A stretch of DNA of 64,000 nt from NCBI RefSeq assembly GCF_000423825.1, contig NZ_AUIS01000013.1, forward strand, positions 1-64,000, in the 5' to 3' direction. The notes beneath the pieces were generated by a model that saw nothing but the letters and a program-made list of their open reading frames with translations, did not search any database and was not told where the DNA came from. Shown here in pieces: positions 56,380 to 64,000 of this stretch. The first letter of the stretch is position 1. Each line of letters starts with the position of its first letter. Both the position numbers and the translations under genes were made by a program. Source of the stretch: Thermithiobacillus tepidarius DSM 3134 (GTDB lineage: Bacteria; Pseudomonadota; Gammaproteobacteria; Acidithiobacillales; Thermithiobacillaceae).

Positions 56380-56493
56380 TCAACCCTGGCGCTGCTTGTG
56401 ACGGGGATCGGTGCAGATGACACGCACCACGCCCTCGCGCTTGATGATCTTGCAATTACGGCACAGCTTTTTGATGGACGCGCGAACTTTCAT
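56380..56493 (-). CDS. rpmJ: 50S ribosomal protein L36, zinc-binding form
   Basis: 37 residues. [20 protein letters not shown] opens the protein, and Cys11, Cys14, Cys27 and His32 form the zinc ribbon. A TGA at 56380 ends it. It lies 20 bp after infA and 66 bp before rpsM on the same strand. Confidence 0.97.
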   Translation of the reverse strand: MKVRASIKKLCRNCKIIKREGVVRVICTDPRHKQRQG

Positions 56494-56513
56494 AGCTTCC
56501 TCTCTTCAGATTG

Positions 56514-56732
56514 TTACTTCGCCCGGTAGGTGATTCGACCTCGGGTGAGGTCGTAGGGCGTCATTTCCACGGTAACTTTGTCGCCCGGCAGAATGCGGAT
56601 GTAGTGCATGCGCATTTTGCCCGAGATATGGGCTGTGACAATATGTCCATTTTCCAGTTTCACCCGGAAGGTTGCATTCGGCAGGTTCTCAATGACCTCG
56701 CCCTGCATTTCCAAGGTATCTTCTTTGGCCAT
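56514..56732 (-). CDS. infA: Translation initiation factor IF-1
   Basis: 72 residues, a single OB fold: [20 protein letters not shown], then [31 protein letters not shown] and RGRITYRAK. It binds the 30S A site during initiation. It lies between adk and rpmJ, as in Gram-positive, beta and Acidithiobacillus-like clusters but not E. coli. Confidence 0.98.
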   Translation of the reverse strand: MAKEDTLEMQGEVIENLPNATFRVKLENGHIVTAHISGKMRMHYIRILPGDKVTVEMTPYDLTRGRITYRAK

Positions 56733-56738
56733 ATCCCT

Positions 56739-57392
56739 TTAATCCCTTTTCAAGGCACGCAGCAAGAGAGCTTCCACCTGCTCCGGGCGGCCCTCCGCCG
56801 ATATCCGGCGATAGCCGGGCAGTTGACGATAGTAGTCGACCAGCGGCTCCGTTTGCTCGGCGTAGACGCGCAAGCGTTCGCGGATGACCTCCGGCTGGTC
56901 GTCCGCACGCTGCACGAGTTCGCCGCCGCAATGATCGCAGATCCCCTCCGCCTTCGGCGGATTGTAGACCCCGTGGAAAATGGCACCGCAACTCGGACAC
57001 AAGCGCCGCCCGCTCAGACGACGGACGATTTCCTCGTCCTCCAGCGTCAGATGCAAAACGGCATCGAGGCGCTTGCCCATCCCGGCGAGCATCTCGTCCA
57101 AGGCCTCGGCCTGGGCACGCGTGCGCGGAAAACCGTCCAACAGAAACCCGGTCTGGGCATCCGGAGCCTGCAAGCGCTCTCGAATGAGCCCGATGACCAC
57201 GTCATCGCTCACCAGGCCGCCGCTCTCCATCTGCGCCCTGGCCTTCTGGCCCAAAGGCGTGCCTTGCGCCACTGCGGCGCGGAGCATGTCCCCGGTCGAA
57301 ATCTGCGGGATGCCCAGCACCTGGCTCAGCCGCTTGGCCTGGGTTCCCTTGCCCACTCCAGGCGGGCCCAGCAGAACAATGTTGAGCGCCAT
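56739..57392 (-). CDS. adk: Adenylate kinase with zinc-binding lid
   Basis: 217 residues. The P-loop is GPPGVGKGTQ, the AMP-binding region is ISTGDMLR and GFPRT. The lid has Cys132, Cys135, Cys152 and Cys155, a structural zinc site as in Bacillus, where E. coli has non-zinc residues. It balances ATP, ADP and AMP. It starts one base after the secY stop, so it is coupled within the spc operon. Confidence 0.97.
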   Translation of the reverse strand: MALNIVLLGPPGVGKGTQAKRLSQVLGIPQISTGDMLRAAVAQGTPLGQKARAQMESGGLVSDDVVIGLIRERLQAPDAQTGFLLDGFPRTRAQAEALDEMLAGMGKRLDAVLHLTLEDEEIVRRLSGRRLCPSCGAIFHGVYNPPKAEGICDHCGGELVQRADDQPEVIRERLRVYAEQTEPLVDYYRQLPGYRRISAEGRPEQVEALLLRALKRD

Positions 57393-57393
57393 G

Positions 57394-58737
57394 TCAGCGG
57401 CCCCCGCCGAGGCTCGACTTCTTGATCAGTCCCTCGTACTGGTGGGTGAGCAGATGGCTCTGGATCTGCGCCACCGTATCCATCGTCACCACCACCACGA
57501 TCAGCAGGCTGGTGCCGCCGAAGTAGAACGGGACATTGAACTCCACGATCAGGAACTCGGGCAGCAGGCACACGAGGGTGACATACAGTGCACCCACCAA
57601 CGTCAGCCTGGTCATGATCTTGTCGACATAGCGCGCCGTTTGCTCGCCAGGGCGAATACCCGGCACGAAAGCGCCCGACTTCTTCAGATTCTCCGCCGTT
57701 TCCCGCGGATTGAACACCAGTGCCGTGTAGAAGAAGGCGAAGAACAAAATGGCGGCGGCATAGAGCATCACATACAGCACCTGTCCCGGCGCCAGTGACT
57801 GGCCGAGCTTCTGCAGCCAGCCCATGCCATCCAGATTGCCGAACCAGCCGGCCAGAGTCGCCGGAAAGAGAATGATGCTCGAGGCGAAGATGGGCGGAAT
57901 CACGCCAGCCATGTTCACCTTCAACGGCAAGTGGGTGCTCTGCGCCCCGTAGATGCGCCTACCGACCTGCCGCTTGGCGTACTGCACCGGAATCCGACGC
58001 TGGGCCCGCTCCATGAAGACCACGAAGGCCGTCACCAGGATGGCCACCACGAAGAGCGCCATCACGAACAAGGGCTGGAACTCGCCAGTGCGGACCAACT
58101 CCAACGTACCACCAATGGCATGAGGCAAACCGGCCACGATACCGGCAAAGATGATCATGGAGATGCCGTTGCCAATCCCACGCTCCGTAATTTGCTCGCC
58201 GAGCCACATCAGGAACGTGGTGCCCGCCACCAGGGTGATCACGGTCATGAAGCGAAAGCCCCAACCCGGATCGATCACCACCGGCAGGTTGTTGGCGCGC
58301 ATGCCCTCCAGGGCAATGGCAATGCCCAACCCCTGGAAGGCGGCCAGCACCACCGTACCGTAACGGGTATACTCGGTGATCTTGCGCCGCCCTGCTTCAC
58401 CTTCTTTCTTGAGCTGCTCGATGGTCGGCGATACCAGGCCGAGCAACTGCATGATGATGGACGCGCTGATGTAGGGCATGATGCCCAGGGCGAAAACCGT
58501 CAAGCGGGACAGGGCACCGCCCGAGAACATGTCGAACATGCCCAGAATGGTGCCGCGCTGCTGCGCGAAGAACACCGCCAGCGCAGCCGGGTCGATCCCG
58601 GGCACCGGAATGTGTGCGCCTATCCGATAAACAATTAGCGCACCCAGAAGAAACAGGATGCGCTGCTTGAGTTCCCCCGTGCGGCCGATCTGCCCTAGGC
58701 CGCCGAGGGCATTGCCACCGGTACCGAGTCCAGCCAT
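57394..58737 (-). CDS. secY: Protein translocase subunit SecY
   Basis: 447 residues with ten transmembrane helices. Landmarks are [24 protein letters not shown], the plug region [32 protein letters not shown], and [15 protein letters not shown]. It is the central channel of Sec export. Immediately downstream of rplO and upstream of adk. Confidence 0.98.
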   Translation of the reverse strand: MAGLGTGGNALGGLGQIGRTGELKQRILFLLGALIVYRIGAHIPVPGIDPAALAVFFAQQRGTILGMFDMFSGGALSRLTVFALGIMPYISASIIMQLLGLVSPTIEQLKKEGEAGRRKITEYTRYGTVVLAAFQGLGIAIALEGMRANNLPVVIDPGWGFRFMTVITLVAGTTFLMWLGEQITERGIGNGISMIIFAGIVAGLPHAIGGTLELVRTGEFQPLFVMALFVVAILVTAFVVFMERAQRRIPVQYAKRQVGRRIYGAQSTHLPLKVNMAGVIPPIFASSIILFPATLAGWFGNLDGMGWLQKLGQSLAPGQVLYVMLYAAAILFFAFFYTALVFNPRETAENLKKSGAFVPGIRPGEQTARYVDKIMTRLTLVGALYVTLVCLLPEFLIVEFNVPFYFGGTSLLIVVVVTMDTVAQIQSHLLTHQYEGLIKKSSLGGGR

Positions 58738-59175
58738 TTACGCTTCGACCTTGCCGCCCGCGGCCTCAATGGCAGCCCGGGCACCAGCGCTGACCTGCAG
58801 GCCGCGCACGATGATGGGGGACTCCACCTTGCCGGTCGCGATCACCTTGATGGTGCGCGGCTCGCCGCGGATCAGGCGCCGGGCGCGCAAGATGTCCACA
58901 TCCACCAGGCCGTTCACGGCCGCGCTGGCCAGCATGCCCAGGGTAATTTCGGCTTTGGTGCCGGCATGCAGACTGCGAAAACCGCGCTTGGGGATGCGGC
59001 GCTGCAGCGGCATCTGGCCGCCCTCAAATCCCACTTTGGTGTAGCCGCCGGCGCGGGCATGCTGGCCCTTGTGTCCGCGGCCGGCAGTCTTGCCCAGGCC
59101 GCTGCCGATGCCGCGGCCAACCCGCTTACGTGAGCTTTTGCTGCCCTCTGCCGGCCGAATGCTGTTCAGACGCAT
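58738..59175 (-). CDS. rplO: 50S ribosomal protein L15
   Basis: 145 residues from ATG 59175, which overlaps the rpmD stop as ATGA and has GAGGAA upstream. [22 protein letters not shown] and [17 protein letters not shown] are typical. It is a late-assembly protein of the large subunit. Confidence 0.97.
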   Translation of the reverse strand: MRLNSIRPAEGSKSSRKRVGRGIGSGLGKTAGRGHKGQHARAGGYTKVGFEGGQMPLQRRIPKRGFRSLHAGTKAEITLGMLASAAVNGLVDVDILRARRLIRGEPRTIKVIATGKVESPIIVRGLQVSAGARAAIEAAGGKVEA

Positions 59176-59363
59176 CACAGTTCCTCGCACTTCAGCATGT
59201 AATTGATCTTGGTCACCATCCCGCGAATTTCCGGGGTGTTCGGCAACTCGACGCTATGGTGCATACGCCGCAAGCCGAGCCCGCGCAGAGTCTGGCGGTG
59301 CTGCTTGGGCGTGGCGATGGGGCTGCGCACCAGCGTGATTTTGAGCTTGTTGGAATTGGCCAC
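59175..59363 (-). CDS. rpmD: 50S ribosomal protein L30
   Basis: 62 residues: [44 protein letters not shown], standard bacterial L30. It is coupled to rplO by a 3-bp overlap. Confidence 0.97.
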   Translation of the reverse strand: MANSNKLKITLVRSPIATPKQHRQTLRGLGLRRMHHSVELPNTPEIRGMVTKINYMLKCEEL

Positions 59364-59371
59364 GGTACCTC

Positions 59372-59881
59372 CTATCCCCGAATGTCAGAAACGGACTTGC
59401 CGCGCTTGGCCGCAATTTCCTGCGGGCTGGACAGGGCTTCCAGCGCCTTGAAGGTAGCCCGCACGATATTGATCGGGTTGTTGGAGCCCAAGGACTTGGC
59501 CAGGATGTTGCGCACGCCCAGCACCTCCAGCACGGCGCGCATGGCGCCGCCGGCGATGATGCCGGTACCTTCGGAGGCCGGGCGCATGATGACCTTGGCA
59601 GCCCCGTGCTCGCCCACCACCGGGTAGTGAATGGTGCCGTTCTTCAGGGGCACCTTGATCATGCTCTTGCGGGCGGCGTCCATGGCCTTCTGGATGCCGA
59701 TGGGCACTTCCTTGGCCTTGCCGCGGCCGAAACCGACCATGCCGTCGCCGTTGCCGACCACGGTCAGGGCCGCAAAGCCGAATTGTCGGCCACCCTTGAC
59801 CACCTTGGCCACGCGATTGACGCCGATGAGCTTCTCCTGAAGCTCGTCCGTGCGCCCCGTATCTCTTTCTTCCCTAGCCAT
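59372..59881 (-). CDS. rpsE: 30S ribosomal protein S5
   Basis: 169 residues. The double-stranded RNA-binding-like domain has [30 protein letters not shown], and the C-terminal domain has [19 protein letters not shown] and [11 protein letters not shown]5 affects decoding accuracy. It has the conserved Gly-rich loop of the spectinomycin region. Confidence 0.98.
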   Translation of the reverse strand: MAREERDTGRTDELQEKLIGVNRVAKVVKGGRQFGFAALTVVGNGDGMVGFGRGKAKEVPIGIQKAMDAARKSMIKVPLKNGTIHYPVVGEHGAAKVIMRPASEGTGIIAGGAMRAVLEVLGVRNILAKSLGSNNPINIVRATFKALEALSSPQEIAAKRGKSVSDIRG

Positions 59882-59891
59882 CAGTCACTCC

Positions 59892-60248
59892 TTAGAATTT
59901 CAGGCCGTGGGCACGGGCCGCATCTGCCAAGGCCTTCACCCGTCCGTGATACTTGAAGCCGCTGCGGTCGAACGCCACGGTTTCCAGACCGGCGGCAACC
60001 GCTTTCTCGGCCAAGCGCTGGCCCACCTGACTGGCGGCCTCGCAGTTGCCGCCACTTGCCAGCTTGCTGCGCATGTCCGCTTCCAGGCTGGAAGCCTGCA
60101 CCAGGACGCGACCCTGCGCATCATCAATGATCTGCGCATAGATGTGCTGGCTGGAGCGAAACACGCACAGTCGCGGCTGTTTCAGCGACTTGATCTTGGC
60201 ACGGGTACGCAGCGCGCGCCGCAGCCTGGCAGCTTTCTTGTCTTTCAT
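59892..60248 (-). CDS. rplR: 50S ribosomal protein L18
   Basis: 118 residues with [18 protein letters not shown] and the C-terminal [22 protein letters not shown]. It binds 5S rRNA. Order rplF-rplR-rpsE is canonical. Confidence 0.98.
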   Translation of the reverse strand: MKDKKAARLRRALRTRAKIKSLKQPRLCVFRSSQHIYAQIIDDAQGRVLVQASSLEADMRSKLASGGNCEAASQVGQRLAEKAVAAGLETVAFDRSGFKYHGRVKALADAARAHGLKF

Positions 60249-60260
60249 CTCAGTCCCCTA

Positions 60261-60788
60261 CTACTTCTTCTTCGCTTCTTTGCGAATGATGTGTTCACCG
60301 GCATAGCGCACGCCCTTGCCCTTGTAGGGCTCCGGCGGGCGGTAGGAGCGAATGTCAGCCGCCACCTGGCCCACCTTCTGCTTATCGATGCCCTTGACCA
60401 GAATTTCGGTCTGCGTCGGGGTCTCGACGGTAATACCTTCGGGGACCGGATGCTCCACCGGGTGCGAAAAACCCAGAGTCAGGCTGAGCACCTTGCCCTT
60501 GGCCTGGGCACGGTAACCCACGCCGACGATCTCCAGCTTCTTTTCGAATCCTTCGGAAACACCGGTGACCATGTTCTGCAACAGAGCGCGGGTGGTCCCA
60601 GCCATGGCATCCGCCGATTCCGCCGCCGGCTCGATCATCACCTGACTGTCAGCAACCTGCACCTTTACCTGGGGATGCAGAGGGGATTCGATGGCGCCCT
60701 TGCCACCCTTTACCGAGATGCGGTTTCCGTCCACGGAAACCTGCACGCCCTTGGGCAGTATTACCGGTTTTTTCGCTACCCGAGACAT
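60261..60788 (-). CDS. rplF: 50S ribosomal protein L6
   Basis: 175 residues with two related alpha/beta domains, [25 protein letters not shown] at the start, and [24 protein letters not shown] at the end. It lies at the base of the L7/L12 stalk. Confidence 0.98.
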   Translation of the reverse strand: MSRVAKKPVILPKGVQVSVDGNRISVKGGKGAIESPLHPQVKVQVADSQVMIEPAAESADAMAGTTRALLQNMVTGVSEGFEKKLEIVGVGYRAQAKGKVLSLTLGFSHPVEHPVPEGITVETPTQTEILVKGIDKQKVGQVAADIRSYRPPEPYKGKGVRYAGEHIIRKEAKKK

Positions 60789-60803
60789 CAGATCACCTAT
60801 TCA

Positions 60804-61199
60804 TTAAGATACGAAGGCCAGAACTTCGCCGCCGACACCGGCTGCCCGCGCGGCGCGATCCGTCATGACCCCCTTGGAAGTGGAAACGATGGCAATGCCA
60901 TAGCCGGCCTTGACCTTGGGCAGCTCATCCACGCCCCGGTAAATGCGCAGGCCCGGACGGCTGACGCGGGAAATCTCCTCGATCACCGGGCGGCCGGCAT
61001 AGTACTTGAGAGAGATCACCAGGCGGTCGTGACCATCGATGTTGGCAACCTCGTAGCCGGCGATGTAGCCTTCTTCCAGCAACACCTTGGCAATCGCCAC
61101 CTTCTGTTTGGAAGTGGGCATCTGCACCGAGGCTTTCTCTGCGCGTTGCGCATTGCGAATACGGGTCAACATATCCGCGATGGGATCGGTCATGCTCAT
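60804..61199 (-). CDS. rpsH: 30S ribosomal protein S8
   Basis: 131 residues: [22 protein letters not shown], then the C-terminal [33 protein letters not shown]. It is a primary 16S binder, and in E. coli it is the translational regulator of the spc operon through the rplE region (known there, not tested here). Confidence 0.98.
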   Translation of the reverse strand: MSMTDPIADMLTRIRNAQRAEKASVQMPTSKQKVAIAKVLLEEGYIAGYEVANIDGHDRLVISLKYYAGRPVIEEISRVSRPGLRIYRGVDELPKVKAGYGIAIVSTSKGVMTDRAARAAGVGGEVLAFVS

Positions 61200-61209
61200 T
61201 TAATCTCTC

Positions 61210-61395
61210 CTACCAGCTAGCCTTGACCATGCCGGGGATCTCCCCGAACATGGCGTGCTTACGCAGACACAGGCGGCAAAGGCCAAACTTACGATAGACG
61301 GCATGCGAGCGCCCGCACTCGCGGCAGCGGGTATAGGCCCGGACAGCAAACTTCTGGGGGCGATTCGCCTTGGCGATCAACGATTTTTTTGCCAC
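61210..61395 (-). CDS. rpsN: 30S ribosomal protein S14, short zinc-binding (type Z) form
   Basis: 61 residues rather than the 101 of the zinc-free form usual in gammaproteobacteria. Cys24, Cys27, Cys40 and Cys43 form the zinc ribbon in [10 protein letters not shown] and GLCRLCLRK. It occupies the normal spc-operon position between rplE and rpsH. Confidence 0.97.
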   Translation of the reverse strand: MAKKSLIAKANRPQKFAVRAYTRCRECGRSHAVYRKFGLCRLCLRKHAMFGEIPGMVKASW

Positions 61396-61407
61396 TTCAG
61401 TCTCCCA

Positions 61408-61950
61408 TTAAGCCCGGAAAGGCATCTTGAACGCCTTCAGCAAGGCAATGCCTTCCTCGTCCGTTTTGGCGGTCGTGGTTACGATGATGTCCATGCCGCG
61501 CAACTGATCGATCTTGTCGTAATCAATTTCGGTGAAGATGATCTGCTCCTTCACACCGAAGCTGAAATTCCCACGACCGTCAAAGGACTTGGGCGACAGG
61601 CCGCGGAAGTCCCGGATCCGGGGGATGGCAATATTAACCAATCTGTCCAGAAATTCATACATCCTGGCACGACGCAAGGTCACCTTGCAGCCGATGGGGT
61701 AGCCTTCCCGGATCTTGAACGCGGCGACGGACTTGCGCGCCTTGGTGATCACGGGCTGCTGACCGGCGATCGCGCGCATGTCGTTGACGGCGGCATCCAG
61801 AACCTTCTTGTCGCCCAGCGCCTCGCCCACCCCCATGTTCAGGGTGATTTTCTCCAGGCGGGGCACCTGCATGACGTTCTTGTAGCCGAACTCCTTCTGC
61901 AGGGCAGGCACCACCGTGTTCAGGTAATACTCTTGCAAACGTGCTTGCAT
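61408..61950 (-). CDS. rplE: 50S ribosomal protein L5
   Basis: 180 residues: [39 protein letters not shown] and the C-terminal [25 protein letters not shown]. It binds 5S rRNA and contacts P-site tRNA. Confidence 0.98.
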   Translation of the reverse strand: MQARLQEYYLNTVVPALQKEFGYKNVMQVPRLEKITLNMGVGEALGDKKVLDAAVNDMRAIAGQQPVITKARKSVAAFKIREGYPIGCKVTLRRARMYEFLDRLVNIAIPRIRDFRGLSPKSFDGRGNFSFGVKEQIIFTEIDYDKIDQLRGMDIIVTTTAKTDEEGIALLKAFKMPFRA

Positions 61951-61965
61951 GGTTAAATCCCACTA

Positions 61966-62286
61966 TCAAATATCGACGATCTCGCCGTTGGACTTGAAAA
62001 CCCGCACCTTGCGGCCGTCCTCGAGATTCCGGAAACCGACGCGGTCCGCCTTGCCAGTGACGGGGTTGTAGAGCGCCACATTGGACACGTCGATGGAAGC
62101 CTCCTTCTCCACGATGCCGCCCGCGATGCCCCGCTGCGGATTGGGGCGGGTGTGGCGCTTCACCATGTTGACGTTTTCCACGAAGACGCGCCCGCTGTCG
62201 GGCAGGACGCGCAGCACGGTACCCCGCTTGCCCTTGTCTTTTCCTGTGAGGACGATGACATCGTCTCCCTTGCGAATCTTTTGCAT
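61966..62286 (-). CDS. rplX: 50S ribosomal protein L24
   Basis: 106 residues from ATG 62286: [20 protein letters not shown] is the KOW motif, followed by [20 protein letters not shown]. An assembly initiator of the large subunit. A TTG two codons upstream is a less likely start. Confidence 0.97.
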   Translation of the reverse strand: MQKIRKGDDVIVLTGKDKGKRGTVLRVLPDSGRVFVENVNMVKRHTRPNPQRGIAGGIVEKEASIDVSNVALYNPVTGKADRVGFRNLEDGRKVRVFKSNGEIVDI

Positions 62287-62299
62287 AACCAACCCGCCT

Positions 62300-62668
62300 T
62301 TACAATACTTCCGGGGCCAAGGAAATGATCTTCATGAAATTGCCGGTGCGCAGTTCGCGCGTCACCGGGCCGAAGATGCGGGTGCCGATCGGCTGCAGCT
62401 GGTTGTTCAGCAGCACCGCGGCATTGCCGTCGAAGCGGATCACCGATCCGTCCTCGCGGCGCACGCCCTTGCGGGTGCGCACCACCACGGCGTTGTAGAC
62501 GTCACCCTTCTTCACCTTGCCCCGCGGGGCCGCATCCTTGATGCTGACTTTGATGATGTCCCCGATGCCGGCATAGCGGCGGTGGGAGCCACCCAGCACC
62601 TTGATGCACATGACTTCGCGCGCACCGCTGTTATCAGCCACAGCCAGCCTGGATTGCATTTGAATCAT
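62300..62668 (-). CDS. rplN: 50S ribosomal protein L14
   Basis: 122 residues: [27 protein letters not shown] and GPVTRELR...[11 protein letters not shown]. It contacts 16S rRNA in bridge B8. Canonical length and position. Confidence 0.98.
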   Translation of the reverse strand: MIQMQSRLAVADNSGAREVMCIKVLGGSHRRYAGIGDIIKVSIKDAAPRGKVKKGDVYNAVVVRTRKGVRREDGSVIRFDGNAAVLLNNQLQPIGTRIFGPVTRELRTGNFMKIISLAPEVL

Positions 62669-62695
62669 GACCGTTCTCCTTATCCAGACCCGAAG

Positions 62696-62962
62696 CTAGG
62701 AGGCCTGATTGATAACCTTGACGAGCCGCCAAGACTTGGTCTTGGAGATGGGACGGCACTCCTCGATCAGGACCTCGTCGCCTTCCTGGCAAACATTGTT
62801 CTCGTCGTGAGCGTGCAGTTTGTTCGAGCGCCGCACGTACTTCTTGTAAATAGGATGTTGAATCTGGCGCTCGACGAGAACAACGATGGTTCTATCCATC
62901 TTGTTGCTCACCACCTTGCCAGCCACCGTTCTTTTTCCGGACTCAGTCGCCATAGTCGTCAT
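62696..62962 (-). CDS. rpsQ: 30S ribosomal protein S17
   Basis: 88 residues from ATG 62962: [42 protein letters not shown] and [17 protein letters not shown]. The start lies one base past the rpmC stop with GAGAAG upstream; ATG 62953 is an alternative. Confidence 0.97.
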   Translation of the reverse strand: MTTMATESGKRTVAGKVVSNKMDRTIVVLVERQIQHPIYKKYVRRSNKLHAHDENNVCQEGDEVLIEECRPISKTKSWRLVKVINQAS

Positions 62963-62963
62963 C

Positions 62964-63146
62964 TCACTTCTCGCCAAGAATCGTACGAACCCGAGCAATG
63001 TCGCGCCGGACAGAGCGCAGTCGCGCCGTGTTGGCAAGCTGAGCAGTGGCATGCTGCATGCGCAGCTTGAACTGCTCGTTCAACAGCTCGATCAGCTCGC
63101 TCTTCAGTTCTTCGGCGGGTTTCTGCCGCAATTCGTTCGCCTTCAT
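62964..63146 (-). CDS. rpmC: 50S ribosomal protein L29
   Basis: 60 residues, two antiparallel helices: [20 protein letters not shown] and [15 protein letters not shown]. It lies at the nascent-chain exit. It overlaps rplP by 4 bp (ATGA). Confidence 0.97.
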   Translation of the reverse strand: MKANELRQKPAEELKSELIELLNEQFKLRMQHATAQLANTARLRSVRRDIARVRTILGEK

Positions 63147-63559
63147 CCCATCACCTGTCGAGCAACAAAAGTGGTCAGCACCGGCAGCTTGGCCGCCGCC
63201 AGGGCAAAGGCTTCGCGCGCAATTTCCTCGCTCACGCCATCCATTTCATAGAGCACCCGGCCGGGCTGGATCTGCGCCACCCAGTACTCCGGGTTGCCCT
63301 TGCCCTTGCCCATGCGGACTTCGGCAGGCTTCTTGGAGATCGGCTTGTCCGGGAAGATTCGAATCCACACGCGACCGCCACGCTTGATATGACGGGTCAT
63401 CGCACGGCGGGCGGCCTCGATCTGCCGCGCGGTGAGGCGGCCGCGGGTGGTCGCCTTCAGCCCGTACTCGCCGAAACTGACTTTGTTGCCGCGCGTAGCA
63501 ACGCCGCGATTGCGGCCCTTGTGCTGTTTACGGAATTTGGTGCGCTTTGGCTGTAACAT
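63143..63559 (-). CDS. rplP: 50S ribosomal protein L16
   Basis: 138 residues: [44 protein letters not shown] and [17 protein letters not shown]. It is needed for A-site tRNA binding. Three bases separate it from rpsC. Confidence 0.98.
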   Translation of the reverse strand: MLQPKRTKFRKQHKGRNRGVATRGNKVSFGEYGLKATTRGRLTARQIEAARRAMTRHIKRGGRVWIRIFPDKPISKKPAEVRMGKGKGNPEYWVAQIQPGRVLYEMDGVSEEIAREAFALAAAKLPVLTTFVARQVMG

Positions 63560-63562
63560 GTC

Positions 63563-64000
63563 TTAACCCTGCTGTTTTTCTTTGCCGGCCTGACCCCGGC
63601 CCGTGTCCGCGTCAAGGATCTCGCCTTTGAAGATCCATACTTTGACGCCAATCACCCCGTAGGTGGTCTTGGCTTCGGAAACTCCATAGTCAATGTCCGC
63701 ACGCAACGTATGCAGCGGCACGCGGCCCTCGCGGTACCATTCGGTGCGGGCGATTTCCGCACCGCCCAGACGACCGGAGCAGGTGATCTTCACGCCCAAG
63801 GCGCCCAGGCGCATGGCGTTGGTCACCGCGCGCTTCATGGCGCGGCGGAACATGATGCGGCGCTCCAGCTGCTGGGCGACGCTGTCGGCCACCAGCTTGG
63901 CATCCAGCTCGGGCTTGCGGATCTCTTCGATGTTCAGGTGTACCGGAACACCCATCCGCGCCTGGACGTCCTTGCGCAACCGATCGATGTCCTCGCCTTT
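63563..64000 (-). CDS. rpsC: 30S ribosomal protein S3 (5' end outside window)
   Basis: About 145 C-terminal residues are visible. The frame is open to the window edge and reads [13 protein letters not shown] into the KH-domain end, then [37 protein letters not shown] and [31 protein letters not shown]. The N-terminal domain continues beyond 64000. Confidence 0.97.
   Translation of the reverse strand, partial: KGEDIDRLRKDVQARMGVPVHLNIEEIRKPELDAKLVADSVAQQLERRIMFRRAMKRAVTNAMRLGALGVKITCSGRLGGAEIARTEWYREGRVPLHTLRADIDYGVSEAKTTYGVIGVKVWIFKGEILDADTGRGQAGKEKQQG

Overview
The window is high-GC chromosomal DNA from a sulfur-oxidising proteobacterium. Three gene orders suggest the Acidithiobacillia (Thermithiobacillus-like) or a lineage near the beta/gamma boundary: ispB-rplU-rpmA-obgE-proB, rpsT-murJ-ribF-ileS-lspA, and secY-adk-infA-rpmJ-rpsM. 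This placement is inference from synteny and protein content, not a phylogeny.

Region 1 (1-2130): the end of an ISL3-type insertion sequence abuts a multi-PAS histidine kinase whose first PAS domain lacks its start. The kinase looks 5'-truncated at the insertion.

Region 2 (2222-18670) is the most interesting part. All its genes lie on the minus strand. A likely operon encodes a cysteine-less redoxin, a Tat-exported copper beta-propeller whose metal and catalytic residues match thiocyanate dehydrogenase (TcDH) in identity and spacing, a His-rich periplasmic protein, an exported pentapeptide-repeat protein, an outer-membrane barrel with a His-rich loop, and a DUF302 protein. Upstream lie an alginate-export-type porin, a sigma-54 activator (response regulator) with its membrane GAF kinase, and a heavy-metal RND pump with two adaptors. 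Three of these transcription units (redoxin/TcDH, porin, RND) each carry a good sigma-54 promoter and, 50-90 bp further up, the same operator TGTTTC-N5-GAAACA. Together they look like one regulon for thiocyanate oxidation and copper handling, controlled by the two-component pair encoded in its middle.

Region 3 (18779-31085): tRNA-Pro(CGG) and conserved housekeeping genes: ispB; rplU-rpmA; obgE-proB; rpsT; then murJ-DUF2203-ribF-ileS-lspA and a secreted zinc metallohydrolase.

Region 4 (31086-40281): a phosphomannomutase/phosphoglucomutase and a type IV pilin locus. The locus has a conventional PilE-like pilin on the minus strand. On the plus strand a sigma-54 promoter precedes an aberrant pilin lacking Glu5, a 52-residue (mature) Geobacter-style short pilin, a secreted partner like the detached pilin head (Spc/PilA-C type), and an ABC exporter with a membrane tetratricopeptide-like protein. 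A Wzy/PilO-type O-ligase lies beyond. REP-like palindromes sit in the gaps.

Region 5 (40487-53352): a DevBCA/MacAB-like exporter; GyrI-like, AmpD, thioredoxin and SirB1 proteins; a short alpha-glucan phosphorylase; a beta-hydroxyacid dehydrogenase; Ssb; an MFS transporter; and UvrA.

Region 6 (53418-64000): the S10/spc/alpha ribosomal protein cluster on the minus strand from rplQ to a partial rpsC, including secY, adk and infA. S4, S14, L36 and adenylate kinase are all zinc-ligand forms.
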